64,000 nucleotides of DNA from Reticulascus tulasneorum (taxonomy: Eukaryota; Ascomycota; Sordariomycetes; Glomerellales; Reticulascaceae): assembly GCA_001557505.1 (NCBI GenBank), contig LSAX01000012.1, positions 1,116,001 through 1,180,000 of the forward strand, read 5' to 3'. Within the stretch, counting starts at the first letter, position 1. Each line of letters starts with the position of its first letter. Under the pieces are notes generated by a model that had not been told where the DNA came from, searched no databases, and saw nothing but the letters and a program-made list of their open reading frames with translations. Below, one piece after another: positions 1 to 11,100 of this stretch. The position numbers were made by a program, and so were the translations under genes.

Positions 1-1155
1 GAAAGACATACTATGTGCATGTATAGGAAATGACCTAGCTTGTCTTTGGTCTATATCTTGTTCCCACCATCTGGTTTCCATATGGCGCCAAGCGCATGCC
101 AAGAGCATGCGAGCCCGGCTTCCTCAAGCGTCTCGAAACGAGGCATTGCTTTAACCAGGGAAACCACCCACCCAAGAAGCACACCTTCGTCAGAGTCTAG
201 CTGACGTCGTACATCATCAAGCCGAGGGCCTGTACTAAACTTCTTGAGCAAAAGTGGAGACCGCTTGTTCCCTACATCTTATGTTGCAGCTTCTTGACCA
301 TGGCTGTGAAAAACAGGTTATACCGTCCTGTTGGCTTTCTACATATTGATAAAGCTCTATTGAATGTGCAATCATGTCTGTTGGTGGTACACAACGGCAT
401 ATGTTCTCTACAAAGTTGTAAATTTGGCATGTTCTCTCCAGTTTGCTTCTCACCAGTACGAGAATAGATTTCCAGTCTACACGGAACGCGTGTATGTCTA
501 CCTTGTATCGATCTATATCATTTACTAGGTTTGAGGAGTTTAATCCGTGATGATGTCGATTTCATTGGTTCAGCAGTAGAATCTTCGGCTGGGTATCGTT
601 CCAAGAACGACGCCACCTGCTTGTTCACGTTCTCTACGAGCAATTTCTTGTACTTCTTTATGTGTCGGGTGGTCCGGTATAAACTGGTATAGTTATCATA
701 CGTGTTCAATTGATCGAGTGTAATATCTAGGGTCTTAAGTGACGAGCAATCTAGGTTCAGGTTTAGGTTCTAAATGAACTTAGTCTAGTAGTAGGTCATT
801 CTCTAGTTCTACGACTGGGAAAAAGTAGTAAGAGTAGCTAGTAATATGATAGGAGGTTTATAGATCATCATAAAGTATTGTTACCATGTTGTTATGGAAA
901 TATAGCTATTTCAGGTATTCTAAATGTAGAGTGAAAGAGTCTGAGGTTTCATCTATCTTATAAGCCAAGTGCTTGTATAGGCGTTCTTAGTTATGAACCT
1001 CACTATTTCCCACAAAGTCTAGTGCACATTCTCTCTTATCACAGATGATACGTGCTACTTGTGAGGTTAGTTAAAAGATGTTAAGAGGTCGCGCGCTGAA
1101 CTATACGTAATAAAACTACCATATGCAGTACCAATTCCAGCGTTACTTATACGCT
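1..1155. other. AT-rich stretch without a supported gene
   Basis: This stretch is rich in TA and stop codons. The only hints of coding are two short open frames on the minus strand (about 51-251 and 235-453) in different phases. They could be joined by a splice near 250-280, where a minus-strand TAG precedes a continuing open frame, but I recognise no family motif in them. The stretch from 520 to 1150 looks degenerate, possibly from old RIP-type C-to-T change. Confidence 0.3.
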
Positions 1156-3316
1156 TCAGAAATTCGTCAGGGAGACATTCCCTGTACGCGAGTCACTGAG
1201 GTCACTGATGCTGTTGAACAGAGTTACCTCGTATCTCTTGTATCTCAAGGCATTCTCGAGCCGCGTAATCCTTGGATCCGCTGAAGACTTGTCAAATACC
1301 TTGATGGAAAATGCCAGTGCCCGCTCGAACCATGGGCACGCTTGCCTCCAGGTGGTGAGTTCCTGGTACTTTCTCCCAGCGGATATCAGAAATTGCAGCG
1401 CAAGTTCAACTTCGTCAACCCTGGATGTCCAGCTGACCTTGCGTTCAAGCTCGTTGGCCACTCATTCAAGGATTTTTCGACAGAGTCTCTCGTCCTTGTT
1501 CTGCAAATGAAGAAAACCAAGACGAAGACATAGATCCGAGACGGCGTTGGTCCATGTTCTGTCTTTCTTCATAAGCTTGACGAGAAACTTCCAAGCTTCC
1601 TTGAGAACGGATTTCGCCTCTTCACCTCGGTCAGCTTGTATATGCAACTGCGCTAGGCTACAGCGTGCCTGGATCGACTCGGTGGAGAGTATGTCTGGAT
1701 GTTTGTCACACTGGTTGATCAGTCGAGCCAACAATTGGCCCAGGCGTCTGTAGTTGCCATTAGATAGCCAAAGATCCACTGCCTGCAGCTTGATATTGAC
1801 TTCCGAAGGGTCTTGTATATCTTCGCATATGAGATCCATTGCATCGTCGTCTAATTCGTCCAGTTCTGAGATTATATGGCCCCCGATGGATGGTATCTCA
1901 AGCGAATTTTCGTCGTCGATATCTTCCCAGTCGTGCAGCAGCTTGTAGAGGATGACCTTCGCGTGTTCCTGTCGAGACCATAGCTGCAGCATCTCTGCCA
2001 CTCGCAGGAAATGAAGCAGTGTTCTTTTGTCATGATGGCCCCATCGGTCTACATGTCTCGCGGTCAACCAATTCAAGACGTCATCTGCCCGATCCATCAT
2101 CTCATGGTTACCATAGAAAGAGGCGAGGAGGTACGCAGCTCGGATGCACTTGGGATGCGTCGGGGACAGCAGGTGTTTGAAGCCCGCAACAGCGTCGAGG
2201 AACTTCGACTCGGCTTTGTCAATTTCGTGTCTCGCATCGGTCCTTACCGCATCGGAGAGCAAGGAGTCGAGATCTTTGAGGGACATATGCCGCCAATCCA
2301 ACCGCAAAGCTCTCCCATCGAGCGAATTATCTGACAGCGAAGGACGAGGTGTCCACACCGCGGGGGAGTTTGCGTTTTGTGGTGTTTTAGGGCCTCTTGG
2401 AGTCTCCACAACTGTGACCGGTGTTCGATAGGTTATGCCATCGGGCGTCGGTTTGTCTGATTACGGTCAGCGTCGCTCGTTGTCCGACTTCAAAGCTCTC
2501 TGCGGCTCACCAAGCTGTTGGGTTTCTAGAATGGCTTGATGATTTGGCATCCTTCCACAAGTCTCCCTGATCCTCTCCTGGCCCCAGTCTTGGTTTCCAT
2601 AGGTGAAAACAGTGTCCCGATCACGTCTCTGGTTGGCTTTCCAAAGCATCCAAGCTGCTTTGTCACGAGGAAGATACTTGGACCACTGCCACATCTTGAA
2701 TCGATCTTTGTACATCTTGTCGCTGCGGTATCTCAGCCTTGTATGTTCTGTTCAACCCCCCGAAGACAGGCTTAACTTACGTAGCCTCGAAAGTATGATT
2801 GTCCTTCATCATCTGCATCGTGACCGGCAATGGTAGTTTCTGAACCATGTACAGATGTTCAATATATGTCTTGTTCATCTCCCACTGCTCCTCTGAGGGT
2901 GGTTGCATGCGTCGTCGCCGCGGAGTAGCAATATCCCTCGCCAGACGTTCGTCGGTCCTTGACACTTGCGGTCCCTGGCTTGCCAGGACAGGCGGTGGCA
3001 AATCTGAATGATCCCGCCTAAACACCTGATGTACATTTGAGTCTTCGCCCCTCGGCTCGGGGTTCATCAAATTCACCAAGTTCGATGGCCCAGCTGTCGA
3101 AGCTTGACCGGAGACGAATCCTCCATGCAGGGATAGTTGTGTCGATTGGATATTACCGAAACCGCCGAGTTCAAACTGCCTAGATTCTGAATCGTCTCCA
3201 GGAGCCAGTGCCCTAAAGTTCGGAGAACGCCAAGCCTCATGGCCTTGTTCCAACCAGAAACTCATGCTTGGGGTCCAGGTCTTCTTCCAAATGAAAAGGT
3301 TGAAGATGGGGGACAT
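1156..3316 (-). CDS. Clr5-domain protein with TPR-like C-terminal half, interrupted by an in-frame TGA
   Basis: Exons on the minus strand are about 3316 (or ATG at 3265) to 2781, 2722-2511, then 2456 onward. Introns 2723-2780 and 2457-2510 have GT-AG ends; the second has a perfect GCTGAC branch point. The first splice rebuilds a Clr5 domain: a tryptophan near the start, a helix with IEHLY, then MYKDRFKMW across the junction. Clr5 domains are an N-terminal module of fungal proteins of largely unknown role. The rest is helical, TPR-like repeats. A TGA at 1464-1462 stops the frame, yet the same frame continues with the same repeat character for about 100 codons to 1156. Reading that codon as CGA would restore a continuous repeat. 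It may be a recent pseudogene, a truncated protein of about 563 residues, or the stop may be bypassed by an unseen splice. Confidence 0.6.
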
Positions 3317-4679
3317 TCAACTCACGAGAAAGTATGAGGGAGAGTCCTTGGGAGAAATCTAGTCTGCTACCGTATGCGGGTAGAACCCCGACCGGAGCCT
3401 CACACACACCACTAACACAGATGATTAGGCCAAGACCGCTTGATTGGGATCGTGGAGCGCCGTCATCAAAACAAAGATGAGGGGGACGAAGCCAATCTGC
3501 CGCCTCCTGTAATTAGAACTAGTTTGGGAAGGAGGTTGAGAAAGTTCTGAGAAAGGTCCTGAGAAAGATCCTGAGAAAGTTCTACGACAAAATTTCCACG
3601 GTGGCTGTACCAGCTCAGGGCGCGCATCACCTGCCTCCCGGAGGCTTCTGGTGTATGGTGTCGCTTGCTGCGCACTCACTCACTCACACCCACTCCGAAC
3701 GACATGGCGTTTTGCACGGACACCCGCGTCACCACGTTTTCTTATCACTTAATTGGACAGAACAAAGTCCGAGAAAAGTTCAACAAAGTTTCTTACCCCT
3801 GCAACGAGGGACGGGCACACGCCACGGGGGGCTTAGGATATGTGATAGGTAAGATAAGTTAATCTCTCGAGGGCAGCAGAAAGTTCTTGCTCAACAAGCT
3901 ACCAAGAGGACAGGATGAAGCATCTAAGAAAGTGCCGAGAAGTTCTAAGAAATAACAGAGCGATATGCCTTGCAAGACTTCGGTGCAGAAATTGGCATTA
4001 TAAGACGCCAACTTGCTTTAAGACGGTCAAATCTATAAATCCATACCTCTACACAATCGTTTACCAAACCCTAAATTTCTAAATAGCAACCTGGATTTGA
4101 ACATGTCACAAGTACGATTCCGCGAACCACCCCCCTGCCGTAGATACTTGGCGGACCACGCTGCCCTGCAGATCCGCTAATGTGTTTTTGGAATAGAACA
4201 AGGCAACGCGGGCGGCAGGCCGAATTGTTGGTGCCGCCACCTGCAACGAGGGCGGCTACCCCCCCTACTCCATGGACAGGTGGCTCAGAGAAGGCGACAA
4301 GACACAACCGTTCAATGCAACTAGCTTCGCGACTTCTGTTTGGGACACAAAGCCCAACGAGGGCGGTTCTGGAGTCACCACCAGTCCGGCAGGCCCTTCT
4401 AGCCTTGCATACCTCGACCTGGCCAACGAGGGTCAGCGCACTGTGGCGGCGACAGGTAAATTTCGGAGTGGGTGATTAAGCAGGGGGCACTGCTGAAATA
4501 TTTAAGCCTCGAGGACCCCGGGTGTTTTGTTGTTGGTTGGATAACTTGAATTCATTTATATCAGTCACCAATGCTCAATTGCGCATAATTACTACCTTGA
4601 CCAACTACTGCTGAACTTGCAATGTGAACTTGCTTTCTCTCAGTCATCAGCCACATCATTTTACAATCATTCAGCTACC
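3317..4679. other. Intergenic region with short repeated motifs
   Basis: No supported gene. At 3541-3585 a CTGAGAAAG-type motif recurs in quick succession, with looser AGAAAGTTC-like copies to about 3950. Between about 4200 and 4440 a CAACGAGGG-like motif occurs several times, with one more near 3800. The second group lies 240-480 bp upstream of the AAA ATPase start and could be transcription-factor sites, but that is inference. Both short open frames here lack recognisable motifs. Confidence 0.35.
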
Positions 4680-6930
4680 ATGAGCGACTTGGAGTCTTTG
4701 CTTTCAGATGTGTCGTTCTCGGACTCGGACAAGGAGAGCAGCGCGGCCGAGGACGACATCAATTTTATCCAACCCTTCAATCCTGCGAAACCTCCGACCA
4801 TGGCCGAAGGTGCTGGTATTAAATGCGAGGTCAAGTCATTCGATTCGGTCTACAATATCAAAGGCGAACGCCGACTCTTGCGCACTGGCTCCACCAAGAA
4901 GATTGAAGTTGAAAAGCATCGAAGATATCACGCCTCAGCACTTATCGTGACAAAATTCTGGAAGTATGACAAGTCATACGACCGCACGGAGCTGGAAATC
5001 AGATCGTCTCACATGAAACTAGCCCTGAAAACAGTGGTGCCCTACTACAAAGACTTCAACCTGGACACTAACCATATCCTGTTGCGGAACGAGCCTCGTT
5101 GCTTATTTCACTTCAGACAGGAACTCCAGGACTATGGAGCTAGCCTGCAACATACTATAGCAATAAAGCACATCCTGTTCTTGCTCCGGTACATGTACCA
5201 GGCACTCAGTTCAGAGCTCTACACGTACTTCACTTTCATGGAAAATCCAAACAACCCGCCGAGTTTGGACCACCTCAATCTCTGGATGGTTTTTCGACCA
5301 GGCGATCTGATATTTGTTAAAGACCGCTTCCAAAGAGGGCGACTTAGTGGCCAGGTCTTCCGGTTGACATCTATGGAGAGAGGTAGGCCCGAGTTGCTAG
5401 TCAATCCAGACTTGCTCTGGCGTTTACAAGGCGAGATAATCGATTATGATGGTACCAAATTCGGTTACAGGAATATTACCTTCGAAATCAAGCCTTACGA
5501 AGGGTTTCGAGCACTCCAAGATCTCGGGATTTGCCCATTGCAATACCATCCACAAGCTAGTAAGCTCCGTCAGGATTTCGTAGCCAGAGGCCGGAAGTTT
5601 ACCGAACTACATGGTCGGCATTATAAACACTACAACGGGGTTGCCGGGTTGCTCGGTGGTGCGAGGGATTTGACCTTGCTGGGAGAGATGGACTCGTTTC
5701 CTACCCGCAAAACTATGGTACTTCCTGATTTCACCGGACCTGGCCTTCCTCTGCTAATCATGATCAGATCAAAGGGAGAATCATCATTGATACAGAGGCA
5801 TTCCAAGAGGCGAAGCCTTCGCACACGCCTCGGCTATCTAGCGTGAAGAGACACTTTGATCCCGCGATTGGCGAGCATCTCGGGATGACTGAGGAAGAAT
5901 ACCTGATCTGTCACGAGAGCGTTTCTGGGTTCTCTTTAACCGAGAATAGATGGGGAACCTTCGATGTTGACCTCATTGACGACATTGACTTTGATGAAGA
6001 CGCCTTTGACGCACTGATGCTGGAGAAGGATATCAAACAGCAGGTTCTTTCGCTTGTTTCTGTGCATGAAAACGAGAACGTCGGATTCGACGATGTCATC
6101 AAAGGAAAAGGAAAGGGCATGGTGTTTCTTCTTCATGGAGAGGCTGGCGTTGGGAAGACTTTGACAGCAGGTAACGTTTCAACAACCCGATTTGCAGAAA
6201 TCTCTCCTTCTAACAATTGGTCCAGAGAGTATTTCGGACTACTGCCGCAAACCCCTACTAAGAATTGATTCCTCTTCTCTGGGTACCACGGCGAGTTCAG
6301 TCGAGGCTGGACTGGCAACAGTGCTTCGATTTGCAGAGCAATGGCAAGCTGTCGCTCTACTAGACGAGGCGGATGTGTTCTTGGAACAGCGCAAGAGTAG
6401 TGATCTCGAGCGTAACAGTTTGGTATCCGGCAAGTCCGCCCGAAGCACCCCGACTTTAGATCTGCTCATAACTTGTCATAGTATTTCTCCGAATTCTGGA
6501 GTACTATCAAGGCATTTTGTTCCTGACAACAAACCGTGTCGCAGCGTTCGACCAAGCATTCAAGTCGCGCATACATTTGGCTATTAGTTTCCCGAAACTG
6601 TCATTCCAAAGCCGTTACAGCTTGTGGGCCACATTCATCTCGCGGGTGTCGGCGCATAACTATCTTCTCCTTGAAGCGGACGGTTCGCTCAACCTACTCG
6701 CAGAGGAGGAGCTCAATGGGCGGCAGATCAAGAACATCGTTCGAACAGCTCAGGCTCTGGCTGTGAGCGAAGGGGCTACGATCCAATTGAGGCACATCAA
6801 TATGGCTCTAAAGTCAATAAAGACTTTCGAGAAGGATTTTGACAATGTTGTCGGTGAACAACGCCCGTCACGGGCTCACCTAAGTTTTGTAGAAAATAGC
6901 GACGCAGCTCATAAGAGGCGAAGACTGTGA
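4680..6930 (+). CDS. DUF7025-type AAA+ ATPase
   Basis: Four exons (4680-5717, 5768-6170, 6226-6429, 6482-6930) give about 697 residues. The start is ATG 4680 (context ACCATGAG); the frame is open further upstream only from non-ATG codons. The N-terminal half has an acidic serine-rich start and a region matching the fungal DUF7025 module (FLLRYMYQALSSE, WMVFRPGDLIF). The C-terminal half is an AAA+ domain: Walker A GEAGVGKT near residues 470-477, Walker B ALLDEAD near 524-532, then LERNSLVS, the sensor-1-like LFLTTNRV and SRIHLA. Such proteins are common in fungal genomes but their substrates are largely unknown. Introns 1 and 2 are GT-AG (50 and 55 nt); intron 3 has a GC donor (see separate entry). 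All splices restore highly conserved sequence, so the gene looks functional. Confidence 0.88.
6430..6481 (+). other. GC-AG intron (intron 3 of AAA ATPase gene)
   Basis: Donor GCAAGT, acceptor ATAG, 52 nt. Removing it joins LERNSLVS to VFLRILEYYQG without loss of frame, which is the conserved order in this AAA family. The neighbouring GTATCC donor gives the wrong frame. Confidence 0.75.
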
Positions 6931-7856
6931 ACATGCTACTTGCAATTGGCTGCGATCTTGGCATTCCCAAATCACGTTCGAAGCGCCGAAGCACTGCTTC
7001 ACGCTCGCTGTTTCTTATACACCATATGAATTCTCCCTCGCGCACCGCACCTCTTCCATCACAACTCTCTCCCCTTTTTATTCTGCAACAAGTAGAACTG
7101 TTAGTATCTACTATTATTAAAATAGCGTACCAACTAACAAGATGAACAGCCCCTTTATCTCCTCTATCCTTTATGCATGATGGCGGTCTCCCTAACTATG
7201 CTGGCTTTCACCGTTTTACTTACCATTTCCGTAGTTCTATATCTAATTGAAATTTGAGGTACTTTAATCAGTGACCTCAACTACCCATAGCTCTGCCCTA
7301 AATCCTCGCCCCTTCTTAGTTCTTGTTGAGCCTGTTTCTGTACTGTTCTTGCTTCTCGGCAGCCGGATCATACAATGAGATTTCTGTGCACAGGCGTTGC
7401 ACGTGCTTTCTCACGTGTGTTTCCCACCTGTTTCAGGAGATCGTTTTTCGACTGGTCTTTCTTTACAGTTCCTATTGAGTATCGTAAATATGGGTTGGAA
7501 ATTAGCTTAGTTTGATTACTAACTAAGGTAGCTATCAAGTGTCTGAAATCTCAAGCAGAAGCATGAGATCCTGGATCAGCTCAAGTTACCAGGACTTGGT
7601 TGTCGCTTCGTGCTCGACTCTGGTCACGTGACACAACGCTTTGCGAGAACCAACCCCACACCCCCAGTTTGGTGCTATTCCGTCGTTCTAGCCCGTATTG
7701 TGCAAGCTTGGAGCAACCTCCTAATGCTTCTAGAACTTTATTCTCTACGAAATCCCACCGACTGCCGGCTTGCTTACTCCCTCACTGCTCAGGCAGCTCC
7801 GCAGAACGAACCGCCCTGGGGCGGTTGTAAAAGCCTCGCCACTTCCTCCTAGCGAG
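6931..7856. other. Intergenic region between AAA ATPase and OPT transporter genes
   Basis: It holds the 3' flank of the ATPase gene and the promoter of the transporter gene. No supported gene, RNA or repeat was seen; the longer open frames here are out of phase with any recognisable protein. Confidence 0.4.
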
Positions 7857-9917
7857 ATGTCAACCACTGAAGGTGAATCGCAGCACCTTCTGCAACATGA
7901 TCATCAAAATGATGGGCTTGGAGAAAGAGATTCACGGTCGCAAAACTTGCGAAGAAGCCCCCTTTCCACTCTGCTTTGCGTTTTGATAGGATCGGTCGTG
8001 GGTGTTCTCGTGTGCCTGTCAAATATTCATTTTGGGTTACAGACGGGCTACATCAATATCATGCAAATGCAATCGGCCCTTGCAGGGTTTGCTGTAATGA
8101 AAGTACTTTCCAAATACACCAATTTGCCATTCGGAAGAAAGGAGAACATACTTATCCAGACGATATCCAGCGCAATAGGGGCGATGCCTTCAGGTGCTGG
8201 TCTGATTGGGGTCGTGCCGGCCATGGACTTTCTTCTGCTAGAGCCAGTCAATCTCTCTTTCATCAAGCTATGCACATGGTCGGCTGGAATCTCTCTGTTT
8301 GGATTATTCGTTGCAGCAATCCTACGCAAACGGATCATACTACACGAGAACCTAAGATTTCCCACAGGGACTGCCTCAGCTCTGTTGATCAACGTTCTGC
8401 ACGACCCCAAGAAATCTTTGCCAGCGGCATCCGAATCTCTCGAAGAGCCAAGTTCCGGCGCACACCAGCGGTACGATCAGACTGATAGAGAACCTCATCC
8501 CCAAAAGTTCGACTGGAGGACTAGTATCACTCTTATCTCTACCGGGATCGGAGTATCTGCAGTCTACGTCAGTATGCCTCGTCTAATCAGACACAATTTT
8601 AACGATTCAATAGACAATCATCACGTATTTCGCACCCATGGTAAGAGATATACCGATATTTGGCCAAGCCGCTGCATCCCAATGGCTTTGGACAATCAAT
8701 CTCTCTCCTGGTTATTTTGGCCAAGGCATCATTACTGGGTTACCTGCGCTGCTGAATATGCTCGCAGGGACAATTGTAGGTTGGGCCATCTTGTCACCAT
8801 TGGCTAAATCGAGAGGGTGGGCACCAGGACCTGTGGGAGATTGGGACTCAGGGAGTCGAGGATGGATCCTTTGGATCAGCTTATCCATTATGCTCGCAGA
8901 TGCCCTCGTCGGTCTTGTGTCCTTCTCTTTCATGTCTTTTTATTCAATCTCGTCTCAAACAGAAGCAGATGCTCCAAGAGAGAATGAAGACCCGGCAATA
9001 GATCCACCCAAAGCAACAGAAAGGGAGGCAAGTCCAAATTGGTGGCTGTATGTGGGACTAGTAAGCTCTGGACTATGTTGTTTCGCATCTGTCAAAATAG
9101 CACTCGGGGAGATGGTTTCAACTTCTACGATTCTACTTGCCATTATTCTGGCTTTACCCCTTTGCCTCATGGGGATCAACGCGGTTGGGTCCACAGACCA
9201 TAGCCCGGCGTCCGGGATAGCGAAGATCTCTCAACTCATTGTAGGGGCTCTCGTGAGTCGCGATAATCCCCATGCCATCGTGGAAAACCTTGTTGCAGGA
9301 GGAATAACAGAGGCTGGAGTCGTCACAGCTGGATTTCTGATGCAGACATTGAAGACGGCGCACCTTGTTGGAGCCAATCCAACCTCGCAACTGCTAGGCA
9401 TGCTCTATGGCACGATTGTAGGGGGAGTGGTATCAAGTGGCTTATACAAACTGTATACCACAGTATACAAGGTTCCTGGGGATACGTTTGGGATCCCATC
9501 CGCTTTCGTGTGGCGGGCCGGGGCAAGACTAGCAGTTGGGCAAAATCTTCCTCCGAGAGTCCCAGAGTTCGGCCTGGCAATGGCTGGCTGTTTTGCCATA
9601 TTTGCTGTCATTCGAATTCGATGTTCGAAGCACCGATGGTCCATTTACGTACCATCTGGCATTCCTTTCGCTGTTGGTAAGTTCAACGGCGTATCTACAT
9701 AGGGGATCTGCAAACTAATCCAGATAAAGGGATGTATTTGGTTCCAAGTTTCACACTTGCTCGAGCCATCGGGGCATTTGGGGCATTTTACTGGACGTCA
9801 GTCCTCGGGCGGTCCGAAGCGTTTATATTTATCCTCGCAAGCGGGCTAGTTCTTGGTGAGGGATTGGCAAGCATTGTAAACCTCATACTAGAATCATTAC
9901 ATACCCCTCATCTTTGA
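7857..9917 (+). CDS. OPT-family oligopeptide/metal-chelate transporter
   Basis: Three exons (7857-8567, 8614-9676, 9724-9917) encode about 655 residues. I chose ATG 7857; the frame extends upstream only from a TTG. The protein is almost entirely hydrophobic helices, with features of the OPT family (yellow-stripe-like branch): an early NIHFGLQTGY segment, LRFPTG, and FGQGIITGLPALLNMLAGTIVGW. OPT proteins are proton-coupled importers of small peptides or metal chelates at the plasma membrane or vacuole; the substrate cannot be told from sequence. Introns of 46 and 47 nt are GT-AG. The C-terminal exon (about 64 residues) carries the last membrane segments. No frame defects were seen. Confidence 0.88.
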
Positions 9918-10099
9918 AAAACGACCGAGGGAAAGAACAGCCGACGATTATAATATCCACTTTCCTCATTGTAACGGAGTGTCACTTAGTTGTACCCTTT
10001 GGTAGTGTGAAGATAAGCGCCCTGACCTCTATACTCCTGCGCGGAAGTGCGTCTTTGGGGATATCGTTGTGTTTGAATGCTGTGTGAGGCGACCCTAAA

Positions 10100-11100
10100 T
10101 CAAGTTAGAATGTGAGATTCTCGAGGTTGGATGTAACGCTCACACTTGGCCGCTACACCGTCCTTCGAATCGAACATCTTCAGCAACAAGATCTCATCTG
10201 GGTGGTGGCCTGATAAATAGTACCACTTCTGGCTGTCACTATATGCCACGGCCATGGCCTCTCTTATTCTATGGCCGTAGCTTCTTATTACATCGTGAGG
10301 ATACAAATCAGATGGCTGCACCGTTTTACCATCACAGAATGCAAGAGGAAAGTCTTGCACAGGCCCACTGACAGGGCGCCATAGGCTAACGCGGTAAGTT
10401 TAGCTACCGACAATCCAGATCTCTAGCAGAGTAGCAACTCACTTCACAATCCGTACACGGCAATGTGTATATAGTCGCAGCTTTTCCTCATCGATACTGT
10501 TGCGGACTTTTTCTGATTCAAGTATCTGAAGGACGCGGAGCGGACTTTGATCTGACAAGAGTTCGAAATCACAAAGTCATGAAATACCATCACCAGGACA
10601 TGAACATACCTATGTGAACATTTGAAGCTGGCGGTAGCCACTCTGCTCTAGAGGCCATGTCGATTTCGCGGGGAACATATGCCGCTGTGCGTATCTGCAT
10701 GCTATCAGCTCGTAACGACGTGATCTCGTGTACATGTGTTGCGTACTCTCCAGTCAAATATGAGAACCTCGTCTGCATCGTCAACTTCTCGAAGAAAAGT
10801 GTCTCGCGTTGTGGGCAGGTAATATTTTTCAATATCCTCCGCATTATTGATAGACTGTACGAAATTCAACTTGCTCTCACGGAAAGCGAAGCCGTGTTCA
10901 TCTAGAGCATAATGCTCTTCATTGCCACGAACATCAGTGATGGGTACTGATATGCGCTCATGGAGTATATTCGTTTGACGTTTGTCCTTATGGTCCTCGG
11001 GGACATTCATAAGGAACACAAAGGGTTTCTCCGTCTCATAGAGCGGATCCCGCTTCAAAAACGTAAGTTCTGCTACCTCGTGTCTCGGCGACGGCGTCAT
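10100..11100 (-). CDS. AsaB/CmcJ-like (GA4 desaturase family) oxidoreductase-like protein
   Basis: Four exons on the minus strand (11100-10747, 10694-10610, 10551-10443, 10385-10100) give about 277 residues, the usual size of this family. ATG 11098-11100 is the first in frame. Splicing rebuilds family hallmarks: LKRDPLYETEKPFVFL near the N-terminus, ITDVRGNEEHYALDEHGF, VHIDQSP (the HxD pair, split by intron 2), VNLWRPVSGPVQDFPLAFCD (split by intron 3) and KWYYLSGHHPDEILLLKMFDS near the end. Members such as AsaB and CmcJ act in secondary metabolism, and the HxD motif suggests an Fe(II)/2-oxoglutarate-type fold, but the reaction here is unknown. All three introns (52-58 nt) are GT-AG. It sits alone, tail to tail with the OPT transporter (gap 182 bp). 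Confidence 0.82.
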
